Shown: positions 1-7,295 of the stretch, in pieces
Layout: each line of letters starts with the position of its first letter
Position numbering within the stretch: position 1 is the stretch's first letter
The notes under the pieces: model-generated
The model's input: the letters and a program-made list of their open reading frames with translations, nothing else
What the model was told of the DNA's origin: nothing
Databases searched by the model: none
Made by a program: the position numbers and the translations under genes
Assembly (NCBI GenBank): GCA_945870325.1
Contig: CAMBRQ010000008.1
Coordinates: 1-64,000, forward strand
Source: an uncultured Dorea sp.
GTDB taxonomy: Bacteria > Bacillota > Clostridia > Lachnospirales > Lachnospiraceae
DNA length: 64,000 nt
Direction: 5' to 3'

Positions 1-52
1 GAGCACACGGCTGTTAACCGTGGGGTTGTTGGTTCGAGCCCAACTCGGGGAG
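1..52 (+). tRNA. tRNA-Asn (GTT), 5' end cut off by the window
   Basis: The anticodon arm carries loop CTGTTAA (anticodon GTT). A T-arm with stem GTTGG/CCAAC and loop TTCGAGC at 33-39 follows, then the 3' acceptor strand TCGGGGA and a G discriminator. The acceptor 5' strand and the D-arm lie outside the window. Confidence 0.93.
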
Positions 53-135
53 TTGAAAGAAGACCTGTAGACTTGATTGTTTACAGGTTTTATTTTGCCT
101 ATATGTTTAGTGCGGAAAATAAGGAGGACGATGAC

Positions 136-1365
136 ATGATTCAATTATTACTTGTGATTATTTATCTTGCTTTTATCAGCCTTGGGCTTCCGGATTCGCT
201 GCTGGGTTCCGCGTGGCCGACCATGTATGGGGAGTTAGGGGTTCCGGTATCTTATGCAGGAGTGATTTCTATGATTATCTGTATAGGGACGATCATATCC
301 AGTTTGCAGAGTGACCGTCTGACGAAGAGGCTTGGTGCAGGGAAAGTGACTGCGATCAGCGTTGGTACGACGGCGGTGGCATTATTCGGCTTTTCAATCA
401 GCCATTCTTTCCTGGCATTGTGTTTATGGGCGATTCCATATGGGTTTGGTGCAGGAAGTGTGGATGCGGCGCTTAATAACTATGTAGCGCTTCATTATGC
501 AAGCCGGCATATGAGTTGGCTGCATTGTATGTGGGGCGTGGGGACGACGATTGGACCATATATTATGGGTGTTGCACTGACTGGCGGTTATAGTTGGAAT
601 GTGGGGTATCGGTGTATCTCTGTTATGCAGGTTGCTCTTACATTTGTATTGGTGATGAGTCTGCCATTGTGGAACCGGAAGGATGCGGCTGATGCAAAAG
701 AGTCTAAGGAACAGGCATTATCGTCTGGAAAGGGGATCTCGTCTGGAAAAGAAAATGGAGATGCCAAGAAGAATTCCGCTAAAGAAGAGCCGCTTTCTTT
801 GAGTCAGATTGTAAGGATTCAGGGCGCAAAAGAAGTAATGTTTACTTTCTTCTGCTATTGTGCATTGGAATCAACTGCGGGGCTATGGGCGAGCAGTTAT
901 CTTGTGCTGCAGTGTGGTCTATCCACAGAAAAGGCGGCAGGTCTGGCAAGTATGTTCTACATAGGGATCACAGTAGGGCGCGGGATTAATGGCTTTCTTA
1001 CATTTGGCTTGAGTGATACATCTCTGATCCGGCTTGGACAGGGAATTATTGCGTTGGGGATGCTGGCGGTGCTGGTTCCGGGTGGAACTACATTAACTTT
1101 GATTGGGCTGGTATTGATCGGATTAGGATGTGCGCCCATCTATCCATGCATCATTCATTCTACGCCTGTGCATTTTGGTGCGGATAAATCGCAGGCAATC
1201 ATTGGGGTGCAGATGGCAAGTGCATATGTTGGAAGCTGCCTGATGCCGCCGTTGTTCGGGCTGATTGCGAATCATATCAGTGTGAGACTTTTTCCGGTAT
1301 ATTTGCTTGTGATCTTAGTTGTGATGATGCTAATGCATGAGCGGTTGATTAGGAAGACTCAGTAG
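136..1365 (+). CDS. MFS transporter (sugar-permease-like)
   Basis: A 409-aa polytopic membrane protein of the major facilitator superfamily, probably a 12-helix proton-coupled permease of unknown substrate. The first helix runs straight into LGLPDSLLGSAWP, and the loop SDRLTKRLGAGKV between helices 2 and 3 matches the conserved MFS loop. A hydrophilic Lys/Ser-rich loop (about residues 185-215) separates the two six-helix halves. I start at ATG 136 because AGGAGG lies at 122-127, eight bases upstream. An in-frame ATG at 73 would add a non-family extension and has no ribosome site. It is a single gene downstream of the tRNA. Substrate cannot be read from the sequence. Confidence 0.85.
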   Translation: MIQLLLVIIYLAFISLGLPDSLLGSAWPTMYGELGVPVSYAGVISMIICIGTIISSLQSDRLTKRLGAGKVTAISVGTTAVALFGFSISHSFLALCLWAIPYGFGAGSVDAALNNYVALHYASRHMSWLHCMWGVGTTIGPYIMGVALTGGYSWNVGYRCISVMQVALTFVLVMSLPLWNRKDAADAKESKEQALSSGKGISSGKENGDAKKNSAKEEPLSLSQIVRIQGAKEVMFTFFCYCALESTAGLWASSYLVLQCGLSTEKAAGLASMFYIGITVGRGINGFLTFGLSDTSLIRLGQGIIALGMLAVLVPGGTTLTLIGLVLIGLGCAPIYPCIIHSTPVHFGADKSQAIIGVQMASAYVGSCLMPPLFGLIANHISVRLFPVYLLVILVVMMLMHERLIRKTQ

Positions 1366-1393
1366 ACTTCTGGATAAGCAGATTAAAAGGTAT

Positions 1394-1423
1394 TTGATAT
1401 ATAAGCTTGTCTTGGTTTATAAT
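1394..1423 (+). promoter_or_regulatory. Promoter for the DUF1015 gene
   Basis: TTGATA at 1394-1399, an 18-base spacer, then TATAAT at 1418-1423, about 45 bases before the start codon. Confidence 0.6.
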
Positions 1424-1468
1424 GGTCATAGAACTATTCAGAAGATGTGAAGGGAGAAAGAGTTAGCC

Positions 1469-2719
1469 ATGAGTACATTTATGCCAGCTGATATATTGCT
1501 GCCACAGGTAGATTCGATGGAGAGATGGTCTGTGATTGCATGCGACCAATTTACATCACAGCCAGAATACTGGGAAGAGGTGCGTGAATATGTCGGTGAT
1601 GTGCCGTCTACGCTTAATATTATCCTGCCGGAAGTACAATTAAGTGGTGATTATAGTAACCGTGTAGAGGAAATCAATCATACTATGCGGCAGTATCTGC
1701 AGAATCGTATTTTTAAGGAGTATAGCGATGCTTACATATATGTAGAAAGAACCTTGGTGGATGGTTCGATCCGTAAGGGCGTAGTAGGTGCAGTAGATCT
1801 GGAGGAATATGATTATAATATTGGTGCGGATTCCAGCATACGTGCAACAGAGAAGACCGTTATAGAGCGGATTCCGCCTAGAAAGAAGATTCGCCAGAAT
1901 GCGCCGCTTGAGCTGCCGCATATATTACTTCTCTGTGATGATGAGAAGAAGATGCTGATTGAATCGGTTACAGAGAGCAAAGAATGCCTGCCTAAGGTGT
2001 ATGATTTTGTTCTGATGGAGGATGGTGGGCGCATATCCGGATGGCTGTTACAGGGAGAGGCTGTGGAAGCGTTCAACCAGAGGCTGAAAGAGTATGAGGA
2101 AAATATGCGGGACAAATACAGGAATCTGGGTGACAGTGCGCTATTGTATGCGGTTGGCGACGGCAATCATTCTCTTGCTACGGCGAAGGCATGCTATGAG
2201 GAGTTAAAGACCAAGTATTCGAATGATGAAGTACGGGAACATCCGGCAAGATATGCATTGGTTGAACTGGAGAATATTCATGACAGTGCGCAGCAGTTTG
2301 AGGCGATCCACCGGATTATCAAAGGGACAGAACCGGAGAAGATGCTGCAGTGTATGCAGAAGGAGATCTGTGCAGAAGACGGATATCCGGTTACCTGGTA
2401 TGCAGGGAAAGACAGTGGGACTATCTGTCTGGATAGAAACAAAGGGGAGATGGCGGTTGCGGTATTGCAGTCATTTCTTGATTCATATCTGAGCAGCCAT
2501 GTCGGTGAGATTGATTATATTCACGGTGATGAGGTGTTGCGAGGGCTGGCGGATGAAGAAGGTGCGATTGGATTCTTGCTTCCGGTTATGGAGAAGGGAC
2601 AATTATTTCGTGGGGTGATTACGGATGGAGTGCTGCCAAGGAAGACGTTCTCTATGGGGGATGCGAAGGAGAAGCGGTATTATCTGGAGGCAAGGAAGAT
2701 TGTAGAAGTTAGGTTGTAG
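1469..2719 (+). CDS. DUF1015 family protein
   Basis: A 416-aa soluble protein matching the DUF1015 family along its whole length. The N-terminus has the typical pattern of an early proline, a W-S-V-I-A-CDQFTSQP segment and PEYW. Near residue 229 is the hallmark VGDGNHSLATAKA, where the DGNHS group is the most conserved part of the family and resembles the catalytic motif of ParB-like serine kinases. The C-terminal third carries IDYIHGDE. Members often sit near serine or phosphoglycerate genes, but no such neighbour is visible here. The start is supported by GGGAGAAAG upstream. It is monocistronic, with its own promoter and terminator. The biochemical role is not established from this sequence. 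Confidence 0.85.
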   Translation: MSTFMPADILLPQVDSMERWSVIACDQFTSQPEYWEEVREYVGDVPSTLNIILPEVQLSGDYSNRVEEINHTMRQYLQNRIFKEYSDAYIYVERTLVDGSIRKGVVGAVDLEEYDYNIGADSSIRATEKTVIERIPPRKKIRQNAPLELPHILLLCDDEKKMLIESVTESKECLPKVYDFVLMEDGGRISGWLLQGEAVEAFNQRLKEYEENMRDKYRNLGDSALLYAVGDGNHSLATAKACYEELKTKYSNDEVREHPARYALVELENIHDSAQQFEAIHRIIKGTEPEKMLQCMQKEICAEDGYPVTWYAGKDSGTICLDRNKGEMAVAVLQSFLDSYLSSHVGEIDYIHGDEVLRGLADEEGAIGFLLPVMEKGQLFRGVITDGVLPRKTFSMGDAKEKRYYLEARKIVEVRL

Positions 2720-2742
2720 TATTGCTAAAAAGGGAAATCATG

Positions 2743-2779
2743 TGCTATTGTGTGATTTATTTCATGCAATAGCATTTTT
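2743..2779 (+). terminator. Intrinsic terminator after DUF1015 gene
   Basis: TGCTATTG (2743-2750) pairs with CAATAGCA (2767-2774) and is followed by TTTTT. Confidence 0.8.
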
Positions 2780-2782
2780 AGG

Positions 2783-2846
2783 TTGACAACTATCGATAAC
2801 CGATATATATTGAGATATGATATATATCAATATATATCAATATATG
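2783..2846 (+). promoter_or_regulatory. PadR promoter with AT-rich operator repeats
   Basis: TTGACA (2783-2788), a 17-base spacer and TATATT (2806-2811) form a near-consensus promoter. Just downstream are two direct TATATATCAA units (2821-2840) and an inverted TTGA...TCAA arrangement. PadR proteins typically bind ATAT-rich dyads at their own promoter, so autoregulation is a reasonable inference. Confidence 0.7.
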
Positions 2847-2871
2847 AAAAAAAGAAGAAGGGGATGATTGT

Positions 2872-3195
2872 ATGACGATTGGAAGAAATTTTACTTCAGG
2901 TAACAATGCCATGTTGATATTGCAGTTGCTGTCGGAAAAAGATATGTATGGCTATGAGATGATCGAAACCTTATCAAAACGTTCTAATAATGTATTTGAA
3001 CTGAAGGTGGGGACGCTCTATCCGCTGCTGCACAGCCTGGTAAGCGCAGGATATCTGGAGGACTATAGTAAAGAGGTGAACGGGAAACTTCGCAAATATT
3101 ATAAGATTACTGCAAGCGGAAGATCATATCTGGAGAAAATGGTTAAGGAGTGGATCATCTATGCAGATGCTGTATCTGGTCTGGTAAGGGGGTAG
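2872..3195 (+). CDS. PadR family transcriptional regulator
   Basis: A 107-aa winged-helix repressor. The sequence follows the PadR pattern: MYGYEMIETLSKRS (recognition-helix region), then FELKVGTLYPLLHSLVSAGYL and the wing with LRKYYKITASGRSYL. The C-terminal dimerisation helix is short, as in subfamily-2 PadR proteins. The next gene starts six bases after the stop and encodes a DUF1700-type membrane protein. PadR plus DUF1700 is a very common Firmicutes pair in which the regulator controls the membrane partner. Repeats in the promoter suggest it represses itself. Confidence 0.92.
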   Translation: MTIGRNFTSGNNAMLILQLLSEKDMYGYEMIETLSKRSNNVFELKVGTLYPLLHSLVSAGYLEDYSKEVNGKLRKYYKITASGRSYLEKMVKEWIIYADAVSGLVRG

Positions 3196-3200
3196 AGGTT

Positions 3201-3965
3201 ATGAACGAAGAGAAATATTTGTTACAACTGACCAAGCAGATTCATGATACCGAAATGAGGAATGCGATTCAAGAAGAGTATGCGGCGCATATTGAAGATT
3301 ATAAGGAGGTTCTCATTGAGGGTGGCATGGATGAGTTAAAAGCAGAGGAAGAAGCAGTAAGGCAGATGGGAGATCCGGTGGCAGCAGGGAGAGACATTGA
3401 CCGGATCTACAGGAAGACGATTGACTGGGGAATGATCAAATGGTTTATCTTTCTTAGTGTGGTAGTGGTGTTGGCGAAATTATTCTTGCCGTTGGAAAAC
3501 GGATTCATATTCAAGGGAATTCCGGCGGTAGTTAACAACGCTATCGGAGGTTTTCTGGTGATATATGGGCTGATCTTGTCCTGGGTAGAGAAGTACAATG
3601 ATTGGGATTTGTTCTATTCTTATGGAAGGGACTGGTATGGAGGTTATGTTACGAATAGCGGTCTTATCCTGGCGATAGGTGTCTGGTTCCTAGGGAGAGG
3701 CGTGCAGATTACAGTGTTCTGGATCGTATTGCTGTTCGTTGTGCAGACAGTAGAGCGTGCCTGTGTGACATTGTGCAGGCATAAGAAAGAGACGGAACTG
3801 CTGTGGGAGATTGGGTTTGCGGATACGCCAATCACATATAAGGGGAAAGGTACGATTCGGAATAAGAAGATGAAGGTTGCGACGAAAGCAGAGGAGATTC
3901 CTCAGGGAGCGCCGATTATGGTGGTAGGGCTGGAGGGATTTAAGCCGATTGTGGTGCAGGTATAG
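3201..3965 (+). CDS. DUF1700/HAAS-type membrane protein, PadR partner
   Basis: A 254-aa protein. The N-terminal 65 residues form the helical HAAS/DUF1700 domain, with the typical pattern EEYAAHIEDYKEVLIEGGMD...A-x-x-QMGDPVAAG. Three or four hydrophobic segments follow (about residues 75-95, 105-125, 150-165 and 170-190), then a hydrophilic C-terminal tail. I start at ATG 3201, preceded by GGGGGTAGAGG, rather than at an upstream in-frame codon inside padR. It forms an operon with padR. The family is linked to envelope stress and ABC exporters, but no specific activity is known. Confidence 0.8.
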   Translation: MNEEKYLLQLTKQIHDTEMRNAIQEEYAAHIEDYKEVLIEGGMDELKAEEEAVRQMGDPVAAGRDIDRIYRKTIDWGMIKWFIFLSVVVVLAKLFLPLENGFIFKGIPAVVNNAIGGFLVIYGLILSWVEKYNDWDLFYSYGRDWYGGYVTNSGLILAIGVWFLGRGVQITVFWIVLLFVVQTVERACVTLCRHKKETELLWEIGFADTPITYKGKGTIRNKKMKVATKAEEIPQGAPIMVVGLEGFKPIVVQV

Positions 3966-3977
3966 GAAAGAATACGG

Positions 3978-4005
3978 AAACAGGGCAGGGAAACTTGTCC
4001 TGTTT
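3978..4005 (+). terminator. Probable terminator after the padR operon
   Basis: ACAGG and CCTGT arms around a GC-rich loop, followed by TTTTT at 4002-4006. The stem is short. Confidence 0.5.
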
Positions 4006-4010
4006 TTATC

Positions 4011-4039
4011 TTGCAAATATACGCAAATATGCGTATAAT
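4011..4039 (+). promoter_or_regulatory. XRE gene promoter with palindromic operator
   Basis: TTGCAA (4011-4016), a 17-base spacer and TATAAT (4034-4039). The spacer and -10 are overlapped by the palindrome ATACGCAAATATGCGTAT (4019-4036), an ideal position for a repressor. The adjacent XRE protein is the obvious candidate ligand. Confidence 0.75.
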
Positions 4040-4071
4040 AGTTAAAACAGTTTTATTTTGGAGACACTTTA

Positions 4072-4623
4072 ATGAAGGAAAATAGAATGCCAGATATAAA
4101 AAAAATACGGGAAGCAAAAGGTCTGTCCAGAAGGGAAGTGGCAGATGTCAGTGGAATTAATCTAAGATCATTGCAAGATTATGAACAAGGGCATAAAGAT
4201 ATCACAAGTGCGAAAGCCGAGACAGTGTATCGGCTGAGCCTGGCACTGGGCTGCACGATGGAGGAACTAATGGGAATTAGACCGGCTTTGCCTGAGAGTG
4301 AGGGGAGATGGACTCGTAAGGGGAAAAGCCGATTATATGCGTATTCTGTTGAATTCCTAAAGTTACAGGATCGAATGAAAGCACAAGAGATCTATTCTTC
4401 AAGGCATCATGTACATGGCAGATGGGAGATTCATGGAGAGGAGTGTATTCTTGCATTCTGTTTCCGGGGTGAGATTGTAAGGATTCCTTTTGAGGCGGTA
4501 TTTTCAGAGAAGACATTACCGTGGCTGGTTGATGTGGCAGAGATGAGGATGGATCATTATATTGAAGAATTATTGTTTCAGGAAAAGTATGGCAGAGGGG
4601 GAGGGAAACTTTGGGATGAATAG
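4072..4623 (+). CDS. XRE-family HTH regulator with unknown C-terminal domain
   Basis: A 183-aa protein. Residues about 5-62 are a Cro/CI helix-turn-helix (IREAKGLSRREVADVSG, then LRSLQDYEQGHKDI). Residues 80-183 form a domain I do not recognise, rich in aromatic and charged residues, with HHVHGRWEIHGEECILAF near its centre. The start used is ATG 4072, behind GGAG at 4058; ATG 4087 is an alternative. The stop codon is overlapped by the start of a 23-aa ORF (ATGAATAG), which suggests coupling. A palindrome in its promoter points to autoregulation. The length and two-part layout resemble antitoxin-like regulators, but no toxin is recognisable beside it. Confidence 0.7.
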   Translation: MKENRMPDIKKIREAKGLSRREVADVSGINLRSLQDYEQGHKDITSAKAETVYRLSLALGCTMEELMGIRPALPESEGRWTRKGKSRLYAYSVEFLKLQDRMKAQEIYSSRHHVHGRWEIHGEECILAFCFRGEIVRIPFEAVFSEKTLPWLVDVAEMRMDHYIEELLFQEKYGRGGGKLWDE

Positions 4624-4687
4624 TGTAAGAGCATATTATCTTATGCATCGGCATTTTAATAATTTTGGTGTACTTAGAAATTGTTGA
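4616..4687 (+). CDS. Small ORF overlapping the XRE stop (23 aa)
   Basis: The ATG overlaps the stop of the XRE gene, and the 24-codon frame ends in TGA that overlaps the next ATG (TGATG). The product is His/Asn/Tyr-rich (YYLMHRHFNN) and unlike any family I recognise. It could be translated by coupling, or it and the next ORF could be pieces of one decayed gene. Confidence 0.3.
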   Translation: MNSVRAYYLMHRHFNNFGVLRNC

Positions 4688-4797
4688 TGGAGGATATTGA
4701 TTATAACAATCGTGGAGAAGATGTATTGGTCGGATATGGGAAGAAGATAGAATTGTTAGAAAGATTCCAGGAAGGGGAACGGCTTTGGCAAAGATAG
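4687..4797 (+). CDS. Small ORF following in overlap (36 aa)
   Basis: Starts at the A of the preceding stop (TGATG) and runs 36 codons to a TAG inside the terminator stem. It encodes an acidic, amphipathic peptide containing GYGKKIELLERFQEGERLW. There is no recognised family. A frameshift between this frame and the preceding one would explain both as remnants of a single roughly 60-aa protein. Confidence 0.3.
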   Translation: MEDIDYNNRGEDVLVGYGKKIELLERFQEGERLWQR

Positions 4798-4825
4798 CGG
4801 TGGATTAATACCGCCCGCTATCTTT
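4790..4825. terminator. Strong hairpin between convergent genes
   Basis: AAAGATAGCGG (4790-4800) pairs perfectly over 11 bp with CCGCTATCTTT (4815-4825). It lies between the plus-strand XRE unit and the end of the minus-strand kinase gene, so it probably serves both directions. Confidence 0.65.
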
Positions 4826-4860
4826 GGTCTATACAGTTAGCCTAAAAGATACACAAAAGT

Positions 4861-5445
4861 CTAATATAATCCTGCGATAATCTCCACGCATTTTTCAATC
4901 CCCAGAACTCCGCTGTTCAGCGTAATATGATAGTTCTGTATCGCACCCCATTTGTGATCGGTATAGAATTGATAGTAAGCGGCACGTCTCTTATCCTTGT
5001 CTTTCAGACGTTTCTCAGGAGTAACATCGCTTTCTCCATACTGTTTTACGATACGTTCAGCACGTTTATCAAGGTCGGAATGGATGAATACATTCAGGCA
5101 GTTGGCAGAATCCTTAAGGATATAATCTGCACATTGCCCTACGATTACGCAGGATTCTTTTTCTGCGAGTTCGAGGATTACCTTGCGCTGTGCGAACCAC
5201 AGGTCATCTTGTGTGGAATGCCCGTTGAAATCCCGGTCAGAGAATGCGCTGGCAAGCCAGCCTCTGTGGGAGGAGTATTCACCGCGTTCTTTGATGTATT
5301 CTGCAGCGAAGCCGCTTTCTTCGGCAATCTTTTCAATCAGTTCGTGGTCATAGCATGGAATACCAAGTTTCGCGGCAACTTCTTTGCCGATGGTTCTTCC
5401 GCCGCTGCCGAATTCACGGCTGATGGTTATAATTCTGTGTGTCAT
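4861..5445 (-). CDS. Cytidylate kinase-like family protein
   Basis: A 194-aa P-loop protein of the cytidylate-kinase-like (AAA_26) family common in Clostridia. The N-terminus ITISREFGSGGRTIGKEVA is the characteristic degenerate P-loop (about residues 5-24), and CYDHELIEKIAEESG follows as in the family. The lid region has RIVKQYGESD and KDKDKRRAAYYQFYTDHKWG. True CMP kinase (cmk) is longer and separate, so the substrate is unknown. The start codon overlaps the stop of the upstream MATE gene by four bases (ATGA), which indicates translational coupling and possibly a joint function. The hairpin at 4790-4825 ends the operon. Confidence 0.85.
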   Translation of the reverse strand: MTHRIITISREFGSGGRTIGKEVAAKLGIPCYDHELIEKIAEESGFAAEYIKERGEYSSHRGWLASAFSDRDFNGHSTQDDLWFAQRKVILELAEKESCVIVGQCADYILKDSANCLNVFIHSDLDKRAERIVKQYGESDVTPEKRLKDKDKRRAAYYQFYTDHKWGAIQNYHITLNSGVLGIEKCVEIIAGLY

Positions 5446-6917
5446 CTTGCTCCCTCCTTGTTAAGTCTGGTTGATGTGTTTATTATTGATGTGTCGGCAG
5501 TTGTCTCAGCAGCAGATGCTTCCTGGTCTGTGCTTAGTGTCTTATATGTGTATGCAATTACGATTGCAGAGATGATGAAGGTCAACATGTCTGATACCGG
5601 CATGGAGTACAGTACGCCATTCAGCCCGAAGAAACGTGGCAGCAGCAAAGCGAATCCAACACCGAATAATACCTCACGCACCATAGAAAGCATTGTTGAG
5701 AGGAATGCTTTTCCGATGGACTGAAGATAGATGAAGGCAGCCTTGTTGACGGTAGCCAGGACCATCATGCACAGGTAGATACGGAAGCATCTGATCGCGA
5801 ATTCGGTGTAGTAACTGCTTTCGTTAGCGGCACCGAAGATACCGATCAACTGTTTTGGCAGCAGTTCTACAATCAGAAGTGCTACAGCGCCGACGAACGC
5901 TTCTGCGATCAGAAGACGGGTCAGCAGACCTTTGGCACGGTCTTTTCTTCCGGCACCGATATTATATCCAACGATTGGGATACAGCCGGCTGCCATACCT
6001 ACGGAGATGGAGATGACAATCTGGAAGAATTTCATTACGATTCCAAGGACGGCCATTGGAATCTGGGCATATTCAGTCTGGCCGAATATCGGATCTTTTG
6101 CACCGTATTTTAACGTCATATTCTGGATTGCAGCCATGGCAGCAACTAGGGAGATCTGTGACAGGAAACTACAGATACCCAGCGGAATGTATTTCTTTAC
6201 GAGTCTGCCGTGGATGCCGAAACTGCTCTTTTCAAGCTGGATTGCCTTCATGTGGCACAGGTACCAGATAGACAGTACGGCAGTCAGTATCTGACCTGCT
6301 ACGGTAGCCACAGCGGCGCCCATCATCCCCCATTTGAAGATGAAGATAAAGATAGGGTCCAGGATGATGTTGGTAAATGCACCTGCAAGTGTAGAGATCA
6401 TGGCGAATTTCGGGCTTCCGTCGGAACGGATAATCGGATTCATCGCCTGACCGAACATATAGAACGGTACGCCAACAGTGATCCAGAAGAAATATTCTTT
6501 GGCATGATGAAAAGTCTCATCATTGACACGTCCGCCGAATACGGTCAGGATCTGTTCCTGGAAGATCAGATAGATTGCAGTCAGTATCAGGCTTAAGATC
6601 ACACATAAAAGCACAGCGCTTCCGATACTCTTATGGGCATCTTCTTTTTTGTTGGCTCCAAGGCTGATACTTACGAAAGCACAGCATCCGTCGCCAATCA
6701 TAACGGCGATCGCCAGAGCAACAACGGTCAGTGGGAAGACGACGGTATTAGCGGCATTTCCGTAGGAACCGAGATAACTTGCGTTTGCGATGAAGATCTG
6801 GTCTACGATGTTGTAAAGGGCTGCTACCAGCAGCGAGATGATACAGGGCACTGCATATTTTTTCATCAATGCCCCAATAGGTTCTGTTTCCAAAAAAGTG
6901 TTTGATTTTTGGTTCAT
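5442..6917 (-). CDS. MATE family efflux transporter (MepA-like)
   Basis: A 491-aa, 12-helix multidrug and toxin extrusion protein. The early segment METEPIGALM-type start, then YAVPCIISLLVAALYNIVDQIF, is typical of the MepA branch of Na+- or H+-coupled MATE pumps. The duplicated halves each begin with a P-x-x-x-x-x-L-V-x-x-x-Y-N-x-x-D-type helix. I start at 6917 because AAGGAGGA lies just upstream, instead of a longer frame that runs into the leader. Its mRNA leader holds two tandem terminator-like hairpins (6951-7121), so expression is probably controlled by attenuation. It is the first gene of an operon with a coupled cytidylate-kinase-like protein. Confidence 0.9.
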   Translation of the reverse strand: MNQKSNTFLETEPIGALMKKYAVPCIISLLVAALYNIVDQIFIANASYLGSYGNAANTVVFPLTVVALAIAVMIGDGCCAFVSISLGANKKEDAHKSIGSAVLLCVILSLILTAIYLIFQEQILTVFGGRVNDETFHHAKEYFFWITVGVPFYMFGQAMNPIIRSDGSPKFAMISTLAGAFTNIILDPIFIFIFKWGMMGAAVATVAGQILTAVLSIWYLCHMKAIQLEKSSFGIHGRLVKKYIPLGICSFLSQISLVAAMAAIQNMTLKYGAKDPIFGQTEYAQIPMAVLGIVMKFFQIVISISVGMAAGCIPIVGYNIGAGRKDRAKGLLTRLLIAEAFVGAVALLIVELLPKQLIGIFGAANESSYYTEFAIRCFRIYLCMMVLATVNKAAFIYLQSIGKAFLSTMLSMVREVLFGVGFALLLPRFFGLNGVLYSMPVSDMLTFIISAIVIAYTYKTLSTDQEASAAETTADTSIINTSTRLNKEGAR

Positions 6918-6950
6918 TGGTTTTTCCTCCTTAAAATTTGAACAAATTCC

Positions 6951-7121
6951 TGCAATAAATAAACAGCGTGACGCCAAAGAAGCTGGATTTATGCACTTTG
7001 GCTACACGCTGTTTTGTTCAGAGTCATGATCCTGGAGGGAATATGCCTCTGTAATGGTATATGATTGCAATAAAAAAAGCGTGTGGTGTCAACTGGATTT
7101 ACGCAGTTAATGCTACACGCT
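6951..7121 (-). promoter_or_regulatory. Tandem duplicated leader hairpins/terminators, candidate riboswitch
   Basis: Read on the minus strand, two related modules precede the MATE gene. Module 1 (7121 to 7072) has outer arms AGCGTGT/ACACGCT followed by seven T. Module 2 (7014 to 6951) has arms AAACAGCGTG/CACGCTGTTT plus inner GCCAAAG/CTTTGGC, followed by TTTATTTATTG. Both share AGCGTGTAGC and the loop TGCRTAAATCCAG, and both end in TTTATTGCA, so the unit was duplicated with its T-tract. Module 1 starts a few bases after the predicted transcript start. A leader of this kind before mepA-type MATE genes recalls the guanidine-IV (mepA motif) riboswitch. That assignment is from memory of gene context, not from a covariance match. 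Confidence 0.6.
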
Positions 7122-7129
7122 GTATTAGT

Positions 7130-7158
7130 ATAATAGCAGTTTTGGCGGGGAGAGTCAA
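7130..7158 (-). promoter_or_regulatory. Promoter of the MATE/kinase operon
   Basis: On the minus strand: TTGACT (7158-7153), a 17-base spacer and TATTAT (7135-7130). Transcription would start near 7123, immediately before the first leader hairpin. Confidence 0.75.
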
Positions 7159-7295
7159 AGGGTTTTTTATAAAAATATGGGTGCTGTATGGTTCGTGGTT
7201 GTGCAGTGGACGCAGTTCTGACCAAGCGCGAAGTGTAATGCATGTGGTAGTAAATCCATATTTTGTATGGTAGAATGGAAGGGGAGTGAATTAGG

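Noticed and set aside
4927-5724. Long plus-strand open frame opposite the kinase and MATE genes
   Set aside because: It is antisense to two well-supported genes, has no ribosome site and no recognisable protein.
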